A stretch of 64,000 bases of DNA, from positions 1,066,501 through 1,130,500 of the forward strand of contig JADEYG010000015.1 in NCBI GenBank assembly GCA_016906335.1, given 5' to 3'. The translations under genes and the position numbers were made by a program. This document shows, piece by piece, positions 57,212-64,000 of the stretch. A model generated the notes under the pieces. The model saw only the letters and a list, made by a program, of their open reading frames with translations, did no database searches and had not been told where the DNA came from. The stretch comes from Novakomyces olei. Taxonomy: Eukaryota > Ascomycota > Novakomycetes > Novakomycetales > Novakomycetaceae. Position 1 is the first letter of the stretch, and each line of letters opens with the position of its first letter.

Positions 57212-59041
57212 ATGGCGCTCCGTTTTATTGCACGCCCACGTGGCCACATGGCAACCCGCGCGGCTGCACTGGGAAGACTTTCCGCCTACGGCCGTCGCTA
57301 CCTGGCTGCCTCGTCAGCCCATGCACCGGCCGAAAATGCCGCCGGTGCCCGTACGGAAACTACTACTCTGTCGAACGGGTTCACTGTGGCTACAGAGTAC
57401 TCTCCTTACGCTCAAACTGCGACTGTAGGCGGTACGTGACCAACTGGTTTCTTCTTGAAGTTTTTGGAAACGCTTTTATACTAATCCTATAGTCTGGATC
57501 GACAGCGGCTCACGCTCGGAGAATACTAAAAACAACGGAAGTGCTCATTTTTTGGAGCATCTGGCTTTCAAGGGGACCGAGCGTCGCTCCCAGCGAGATT
57601 TAGAGCTCGAAATTGAGAATATTGGTGCTCAATTGAACGGTAAGTTGGACTTTGTCGGTTATTTTAGGGTGCCGAGTTGCTTACACCCTGTTTCGTTTGA
57701 TCCTTGTTCTCGTTTGATCCTTGTTCTCGTTTGATCCTTGTTCTCGTTTGATCCTTGTTCTCGTTTGATCCTTGTTCTCGTTTGATCCTTGTTCTCGTTT
57801 GATCCTTGTTCTCGTTTGATCCTTGTTCTCGTTTGATCCTTTTTTCACTGATCCTTTTTTCACTGATCCTTTTTTCACTGATCCTTGATTCACTGATCCT
57901 TGTTGTCTATTGTCTCTACTTATTCTTCCACATACCGACCCAGATCTAACAAACAGCCTATACCTCGCGCGAGCAAACTGTATACTATGCCCGTTCTTTC
58001 CGCCAGGACGTACCCAAGACTGTCGATATCCTGGCAGATATTCTCAAGAACAGCCGTCTTGAAGAAAGCGCAATTGAGCGTGAGCGTGGCGTGATTCTGC
58101 GTGAGCAGATTGAGGTCGACAAACTGCCGGACGAAGTTGTCTTTGACCACCTTCACGCAACTGCCTTCCAGGGTCAGTCGCTCGGTCTCACCATCCTCGG
58201 CCCGAAGGAGAACATTCAATCAATCACTCGCACTGATCTCACCGAGTACATCAACAGCAATTACCGTGCTGACCGGATGGTCCTTGTAGGCGCTGGTGGG
58301 ATACCTCACCAGCAGCTGGTCGAGCTGGCAGAAGAGCATTTCAGCGATCTGCCTTCGAGCCAAGTCTCAGCTCCTCTCGGCTCCGCCCGTGGATCTGCTC
58401 CACGTTTCGTCGGCTCCGAGGTCCGTATTCGTGACGATACAATGCCCACTGCTCATATCGCAATTGCTGTTGAAGGCGTGGGATGGAAGCACCCGGACTA
58501 CATCACGATGCTGGTAATGCAGTCGCTTATCGGCAACTGGGATCGTGCTCTGGGCAACGCTCCCTATACCGCGAGCCGTCTCAGTACTATTGTGCACCAG
58601 AACAATCTGGCTAAAAGCTTTATGAGCTTTTCTACCAGCTACAGCGACACGGGCCTGTGGGGCATTTATCTCGTCTCTGACAACAAGGATCAGCTCGATG
58701 ATCTTTCACATTTTGCTCTCAAGGAATGGGCTCAGCTCAGCTTTGTTACGGATGCTGATGTTGAGCGTGCCAAGGCTCAACTGCGTGCTACCCTACTGCT
58801 CTCACTCGACTCTACTACAGCCACGGCTGAGGATATTGGACGGCAGATTGTTACTACGGGTCGCCGTATGACGCCTCATGAGGTTGACTCGCTCATCTCG
58901 CGTGTGACCCCAGCTGATATCAAGCGAGTTGTGCAGGAGCGGATCTGGGACCGTGATATTGCTATCTCTGCCCTCGGACCAATCGAGTCTCTACTGGACT
59001 ATAGCCGTATCCGTGCCGATACCTCCCTGCAGCGCTACTAG
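57212..59041 (+). CDS. MAS1: Mitochondrial processing peptidase beta subunit
   Basis: A 483-residue zinc metallopeptidase of the M16 family that removes presequences in the matrix. Exons are 57212-57431, 57493-57639 and 57957-59041 (1,452 nt). The N-terminus is Arg/Ala-rich, as expected for a presequence. The catalytic zinc motif HFLEH (HxxEH) is followed by [15 protein letters not shown] and, after intron 2, [12 protein letters not shown], then [15 protein letters not shown]. The C-terminal M16 domain continues to [14 protein letters not shown]. Length and motifs fit the catalytic beta rather than the alpha subunit. Intron 2 (317 nt) is filled with a minisatellite. Exon 3 shows biased codons typical of high expression. 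Confidence 0.95.
57694..57902 (+). repeat. Minisatellite filling MPPB intron 2
   Basis: About eight copies of a 17-bp unit (cgtttgatccttgttct) are followed directly by about four copies of a related 15-bp unit (tttttcactgatcc-like). Both share the GATCCTT core, so the second probably arose from the first. The array lies between the intron donor and its branch point. Confidence 0.92.
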
Positions 59042-59449
59042 AGCCGAGTTTAAGCCGTTTTAACTCGCCAGTTTTATTAACGGAACTGACGCAAGGAGGA
59101 AGGGGAAAAGCAAAAGTTGAAAACTCCAGATATAGGCTCTAGTTGGACCGTACTGTCAACAATTATAACCAGAGACTAGCGTTAGATAATGTGAATGATA
59201 GTGTCGATCATATTGATTCAATCATTAGATAAATTTAAAAAAGTAAAGTGCAGAATGACGAAATAGATACACGTGCATATGTATGTTACATACATATATA
59301 TATATATATATGTCAAGATTATACCTTGTTCTTATATTTCTCTTTACACATTATTTTATCATCATGTATTTATTAATAATTTATTATCATACTGTAATCT
59401 CCTGAACGACGCTCCATTCCTTCTTTTGAGTATAAGCCCTTTCCCGTCA
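59042..59449. other. Convergent 3' region of MPPB and ADA3
   Basis: About 400 bp with a short TA-dinucleotide run at about 59294-59313 and no supported gene. Confidence 0.65.
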
Positions 59450-61123
59450 CTAGCTGTCACCATTCGGCTCCGGGTCGGGATCCTTGTCGAGATCTCGGTA
59501 GATTGTCTCACTCGGCACACGGGTAAAAGTGGTAGGATCGTCGCCGAAAACAGCCCCAATCTTAGTTATCCATTTCTGCCTCTTATCAAGCAGACTCTTT
59601 AAAGCAGGATCCAGAGTGGTCTTTGCCTGTGCTACAGCTGCTGCCACCAGCGGCCGATGGTCTCTCCGCTTTTTCAATTTGTTTGCCCTAGCCCGTTTAG
59701 CGTAGGCCTGTTCTACTTGCTTGTCTAAATCGTCCAGAATATTCGAGTACTCTTGAAATGCTAAAAATTCCCTTGTTTTTTGTAACAGTCTCTGCTTGCG
59801 CTTGCGATTAACAGCGGATTGCTCAGCCAGCTGGCGTTGCAGTCTCCTTAAATTTGCACAAATTTCATCGTCTTCTCTTGTGCTCCAATCCACTTCGTCT
59901 ACACTGCCCAAAAGGCCAACGTACCTTAATTCCCGTTTTACCCTGTCCTCCACTTCCGCATTATCCGCTTTTATAGCAGAAATACGAATGCCTTCACGTT
60001 GAAGTTCGTTTATTATGGACGATTCATCGTCTGCGTCTGGTCCTGAGCCTGCTCCCGTACCATTTGCGCCTGATTCTAGCGCGACTTGGTCTATTCGAAT
60101 CAAAGCACTCAGCAGCCTTTCTGTTAATGGACCACACGAGACTCCCGATTCTGAAAGAAGAACATCGTCTGTCATGGTATCAACGGATCCTTTTGCCGAG
60201 GGAAGTATGGCAGAAGGCGTTTGCGCATTTTGTGCAGATGTATTGACATTATTATTGGCCCGGAGCAGACCTGCCTCCATACTGTCTTGATCATCATTCT
60301 CGCCCCAGGCTTCAGTGTAGTGCGGACCCAGAGCCGGAATAATGTATGGACTGACTGCGTCTCCCAATAAAGGCTCCCTCAAAAACGTCAAGTCTTCCTC
60401 TGTCAGCTGCCGGAAAAAGGGCTCCAGGTAAGTTTGAAAAGTAGTAGCGGCTATCTGGTTCAGCGGCCTGGCTTTACTGAAATCTTGGGTCGGAAGCTCG
60501 CCCGGTAAAAGATCGCTAAGGTCCCTGGTCGGGTATCGTGCAACACCAAGTCGTTTCTTGATCTCTTCTGGATCCGAAGATGAAGTTAACAAGTCCATTG
60601 TGACGATAGAGCGATCGGGGAATACTGACGCATCCACGTTAATGTAATTATTACTTTTGGCTTCTGCTTTCACATCAACGGCTGGCTTACCTAACCGTTC
60701 CTTTGCCAATGCTTTCGTCTCCTCATCCAAGCCTGAAATTGAGTCCATATCAAGTCTGGCCCTGCTACCATCATCGTGGCCAGCCATTAGCTTTTGCATC
60801 TCTGATTCTTCCTCCTTCACGGGCTCAGCATCGCTATCATTACCCTGATCTTTTTGTACGCCCGTTTCCGCTGAAGGAGGAGGCCGTTTACGTTTTGATC
60901 GGCTTGCACGTTTTTTCGCTGCACTGTGCAAGCTGCGTACAATCTGCAAATCATGCTCATAATCTCTTTTCTTGCTCAAAGTCCTGGCCGATAAAGAGTT
61001 TAGCGATTCTTGTAACGATAATAATGTGTTATTAGGGGGAATATTGCTTTCGACGCGTAAACCTTGTATTGCACTGGCAATTGCTGCGGGCAAAGCGTCC
61101 CGCGAATGATCGTTGAGCTCCAT
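59450..61123 (-). CDS. NGG1: Ada3/Ngg1, SAGA histone acetyltransferase module subunit
   Basis: A 557-residue subunit that links Gcn5 and Ada2 in the nuclear SAGA and ADA complexes. The N-terminal third is helical and charged with Lys/Arg clusters (KKRASRSKRKRPPP) that could be a nuclear signal. The conserved core is PTRDLSDLLPGELPTQDFSK and NQIAATTFQTYLEPFFRQ, then EEDLTFLREPLLGDAVSPYI and PALGPHYTEAWGEND. The C-terminal part is the Ada3 helical domain (LRRLQRQLAEQSAVNRKRKQ). I use ATG 61123 (MELNDH); the frame upstream lacks an ATG. There is no intron. Confidence 0.92.
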   Translation of the reverse strand: MELNDHSRDALPAAIASAIQGLRVESNIPPNNTLLSLQESLNSLSARTLSKKRDYEHDLQIVRSLHSAAKKRASRSKRKRPPPSAETGVQKDQGNDSDAEPVKEEESEMQKLMAGHDDGSRARLDMDSISGLDEETKALAKERLGKPAVDVKAEAKSNNYINVDASVFPDRSIVTMDLLTSSSDPEEIKKRLGVARYPTRDLSDLLPGELPTQDFSKARPLNQIAATTFQTYLEPFFRQLTEEDLTFLREPLLGDAVSPYIIPALGPHYTEAWGENDDQDSMEAGLLRANNNVNTSAQNAQTPSAILPSAKGSVDTMTDDVLLSESGVSCGPLTERLLSALIRIDQVALESGANGTGAGSGPDADDESSIINELQREGIRISAIKADNAEVEDRVKRELRYVGLLGSVDEVDWSTREDDEICANLRRLQRQLAEQSAVNRKRKQRLLQKTREFLAFQEYSNILDDLDKQVEQAYAKRARANKLKKRRDHRPLVAAAVAQAKTTLDPALKSLLDKRQKWITKIGAVFGDDPTTFTRVPSETIYRDLDKDPDPEPNGDS

Positions 61124-61700
61124 GAGAAACTGTTTAAAAAACCAAAGCAAAATAAATCAAATCAAATCAAATCGCAGGTTGGATTCGTTCTCTGCTCGCC
61201 CTTAATCTTCCCAAGGCTTCACTGTACCGAGCACAACAATAACACTTTTGCTCCAGCAGCAAATCGCATAAAGGATATATATCGCCTTTCCTCCCTCGCC
61301 ACTTGTCGCAATTCGATTCAAAGCGCTAAAGGACTTTTTGTTCACCACTAATAAACACTTGGCAGCAGCATTGCCGCCAAGCGCGTTTATATGCTAAACT
61401 TGCTTTTGATGCGATCAAGCTTGGATTACGTGTAGCAACAGCCGTCGCAATCGGTATTGTGTTTCAAACAAACTCTGCAATAAGAGCCGTTTGCTCGTTC
61501 CAACTATCTGCTAACCTGCACGGTTACGCTATACCGCGCAGGCCAATTTATTTTCCATTTATTACATACAGTTTGGCTCCAAGCTGTCATCGTCACTTTT
61601 GCTCTTAGTGTTACTCGGCGATGTTACTTTAACGATTTAAGTGGAGAAAATGCAATCATTATTCTCATTTTACAAGCAAACAATAAATTAGAATGACAGA

Positions 61701-61740
<40 letters not shown>

Positions 61741-61780
61741 GGACGATTATCAAATTTTCATGCGTAGAGAATAGCGGTTT
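61124..61780. repeat. ADA3-TMA23 divergent region with (AAAT)n repeat
   Basis: About 650 bp. It has a short (AAATC) run at about 61150-61170 and an (AAAT)n microsatellite of about 9 units at 61702-61738. No gene recognised. Confidence 0.75.
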
Positions 61781-62577
61781 ATGGGACGCGCTGGATTGGG
61801 CGCACGCAAAAAGGACAAAGCCGGCCACCGGTTTTGTTCACACACGGCATTGACATCATTAGGCTGGGCAGGCAAAGGCCATGCTTTACGTGAGGGCGGG
61901 CTCGCCCATCCAATACTGACTTCTCGGAAATATGATACTGCCGGAGTAAGGGTTTAAGCTCTTTTTTGCTTCCTGTGCTTGGATTGATGATTAAGCTTCT
62001 ATAGTTTATGGTTCAACAATTCGATTATTTTATTTTATTATTTCTTATTTGCTCAAAGGTCTTGCTGTTCAAGGTTAGTCTAACAACACAGTTGGGGACT
62101 CGTGAGGATGCTTCGTCCCAATGGTGGGACTCGGCGTTTTCAGCGCAGCTGGCGGCTATTGATGTCCAGATTAATGCCAAATCCAAACCGACACGGGACA
62201 AGAATGGAAATCCCGCCAAAGCGAACACAACTGATTTTGAATCTAATTCTGTCGACGATCCTGAACAAATTGCACGGTTTCGATATGAGCAGCACCGTCG
62301 TAATATGAGACCATTGTACCGCTTTTTTGTGCTAGGCGGCCTTTTACGCGGCTCCTTACCACCCTCTAGTCTGCATGAGCATAAGGCTGATGGAAACATT
62401 GATAAAGAACGGGGTAGAGAAGGAATGAAGGATGCGAAACTGAGAAAGAAGAAGGATAAAGTGGAGAGAGAGGCTCGCCAGCAGCGCAAAGAAGCGCGAC
62501 GACTGCGTAGAGCAGCTAGAGCGAAGAAGAGCGCGGAAAAGGCGGCAAGGAAGGAAAAGAGGAAAAGCAAAGGATGA
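61781..62577 (+). CDS. TMA23: Tma23-like G-patch nucleolar protein
   Basis: A 216-residue protein resembling fungal Tma23, a nucleolar protein linked to ribosome biogenesis. Exons are 61781-61945 and 62092-62577. A degenerate G-patch covers about residues 25-60 (SLGWAGKGHALREGGLAHPI, then SRKYDTAG), and the splice joins it to LGTREDASSQWWDSAF, matching the QWW-AF block of Tma23. The last 60 residues are Lys/Arg-rich (KKDKVEREARQQRKEARRLR), as in the family. A possible extra 15-nt exon inside the intron (62059-62073) would leave an 18-nt intron; I reject that as unlikely. Confidence 0.8.
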
Positions 62578-62768
62578 GAATTAAGGGCCAAACGAGTTGT
62601 TGCATGATACCCTGGGATAGACTGGATTCATATAATTTTACAAGCCAGACTTTTAATGTAAATTTTATAAAAGCACTTGCAGAATTGCTGCTTGTGGATC
62701 TGATTACGTCTGTAATAATCTATTCTAGCCGCCATTCGTTTTTGCCCTCACAAACAGGACAGCCCAAA

Positions 62769-63067
62769 CTATTTGCTCTCTGAATTTACTTTACGGAGTG
62801 CACTTAATCTCTCCTGATTGCGGCGCACAATTAAGCGTTCAGTTGTACGTTTTTCATAGTCGCTCAGCCTATCCCAGTTGGTTATGCGCGATACTGTACC
62901 ATCCGTATTAACCACCTGCGCTTATTAAAAATCAAAAACTTAATGGCTTCCAATTTCCATACCACTGGTCCCATACTATCCAACGTGAGTGTTTGACCGG
63001 TATTGATGTCAATATTGCTGACATCTTGAGGGCTGCCTTGTAAAAGCCGCGGCTTATTTGGCTCCAT
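62769..63067 (-). CDS. Small conserved fungal protein of unknown function
   Basis: An 83-residue protein. Exons are 62963-63067 and 62769-62915, split by a 47-nt intron. After a short Pro/Gln-rich N-terminus the conserved core LTLDSMGPVVVNTDGTVSRI is formed across the splice, followed by TNWDRLSDYEKRTTERLIV and RRNQERLSALR. Short fungal proteins with a similar GPMVVNxDGTLSRIxNW pattern are common in ascomycetes; I do not know their function. The match depends on the splice, which supports it. The gene is convergent with TMA23. Confidence 0.82.
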
Positions 63068-63318
63068 TAGTGAATTCAAAAAGCCAATGTCAAATGCGAC
63101 GTCGCAAAGCTCTATGACATCAAAGTGTCAATCATGTGTCAATCATCCATCACAGCAAAAATATTACGAATATACATTAAATGTGCCATATATTGCGAGT
63201 AGATTCGAATAAAATTAGAATAAAATATAGATGAAATAAGAGTAATATATAAAATGAATATTCCATGAATTATTTACGAATATCCAGTAATATAATCATG
63301 TTTTGAAGCACATTTCTA

Positions 63319-64000
63319 ATGTCGCAGTCGCGGTCAAATCGACTTGTGTTCAAAGGCGACAAACCGCGGTAAGTCGCTTGATCAGCTCCAAGTCTAATAA
63401 CGGTAGAAAACGGAAACGTGTAGCGCCTAGTGAAAGTGCTCCAGAGCATACTGCTTCTCAAGACGGATGGATCACGGCCGATAGTGCATTCGATTTAGCA
63501 GGTCCCGTGCTTGTAGTGTAAGTCTACGCTCAAAGACCTTTTAAACTTTCCATTTTTTACATGTCTTATATTTCAGATTTACGTTATTTCCCATGATTAT
63601 TTAATTTAATTCTACTCTTGACCTCGTTGATGTAATCAACTCTTTCACTGTCTCAAGACGATTGTATTCGTTCATCAAAGTACAATTATATCGATTGATC
63701 TAACTCTTTAGCGGTAAATCTTCACAGACTATTTTCGCCATTTCATGCGATGCTCTAGGCCGTGTCTTTACGCTGCCACTATCGGCAGCAACGCAGGCTG
63801 AAGACGCAGAGCCCGATGACACACGGCAAGTTTGGGTAGCAAGGAAGGCTCCAGGTACACAAGCAGGCTTGACATTGCGATCAAGCCAAGGCAAGCTGCT
63901 GAGTGCTGTCACGGATGGTGTTGAGGCGACACGTGAGGCTGTAGGGAGTTCAGAGCAATGGTCCTTACAAAGAGACGAATCTGGATGCTTTTGTATTTTC
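63319..64000 (+). CDS. FRG1-like protein (3' end outside window)
   Basis: The 5' part of an FRG1-family protein with a fascin-like beta-trefoil; FRG1 is nucleolar and linked to pre-mRNA and rRNA processing. Exons are 63319-63368, 63407-63517 and 63712 to beyond 64000. The N-terminus NRLVFKGDKPRKRKRV matches the basic FRG1 start. Later parts are GWITADSAFDLAGPVLVV, FAISCDALGRVFTLPLS, RQVWVARKAPGTQAGLTLR, GKLLSAVTDGVEATREAVGS and EQWSL, close to fungal FRG1 proteins. The first intron is 38 nt and the second 194 nt. No break is seen up to the window end. Confidence 0.85.

Noticed and set aside
57681-57893. Repeat-rich minus frame reading [16 protein letters not shown]
   Set aside because: It is only the translation of the intron minisatellite.
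62059-62091. 15-nt microexon plus 18-nt intron in TMA23
   Set aside because: The segment between CAAAG and GTTAG could be a tiny exon, but it needs an 18-nt intron and adds residues absent from the family. A single intron 61946-62091 gives a good match.

Overview
This window is nuclear DNA of a fungus. The evidence is fungus-typical proteins (Mid1, Pet127, Erf4, Mug113, Tma23, Ctr9, Ada3, Psr1-like phosphatase, a GT34 mannosyl/galactosyltransferase), spliceosomal introns with TACTAAC or CTAAC branch points, and TTAGGG-type telomeric motifs. Many introns (most of 33-60 nt, some longer), a COP9 signalosome subunit and ribosomal protein eL28 argue against a Saccharomyces-type yeast. A non-Saccharomycotina, possibly early-branching ascomycete fits best, but I cannot name a genus.

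Layout. 0-4 kb: 3' end of a protein kinase, a Mug113-like T5orf172 gene, and a GT34 glycosyltransferase. 4.5-8.6 kb: MID1 divergent from the proteasome ATPase RPT3, then ERF4. 9-16.5 kb: alpha-actinin and CTR9. 16.8-22 kb: an unknown gene, an ARMT1/DUF89 phosphatase, and a lysophospholipid acyltransferase. 22-26 kb is gene-poor, with one unknown CDS. 26-34.5 kb: PET127, a DUF2015 gene, NUP155 and eL28. 35-43 kb: malate dehydrogenase, a Psr1-like phosphatase and lipin. 44-50 kb: a membrane-anchored FN3 coiled-coil protein, an RNase P/MRP Rpp14-like gene and argininosuccinate lyase. 50-57 kb: a copper P-type ATPase, CSN7 and SDH4. 57-64 kb: beta-MPP, ADA3, TMA23, a small conserved fungal gene, and an FRG1-like gene cut by the window end.

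Most genes are ordinary housekeeping genes; they are not an operon or a cluster with one function. I rebuilt exon structures by hand from splice sites, reading frame and family similarity; where I give exon lists, lengths sum to a multiple of three.

The notable things are structural. There is a 5-nt microexon in malate dehydrogenase, a 21-nt microexon in alpha-actinin and very short exons in lipin. Introns go down to 33 nt. A degenerate TTAGGG array is translated as an Asn/Pro-rich insertion in the copper ATPase. Short telomere-like motifs are scattered through the window, and minisatellites lie in an intron and in coding exons. I saw no transposon, viral remnant, tRNA, rRNA or CRISPR array, and no clear novel multi-gene system.
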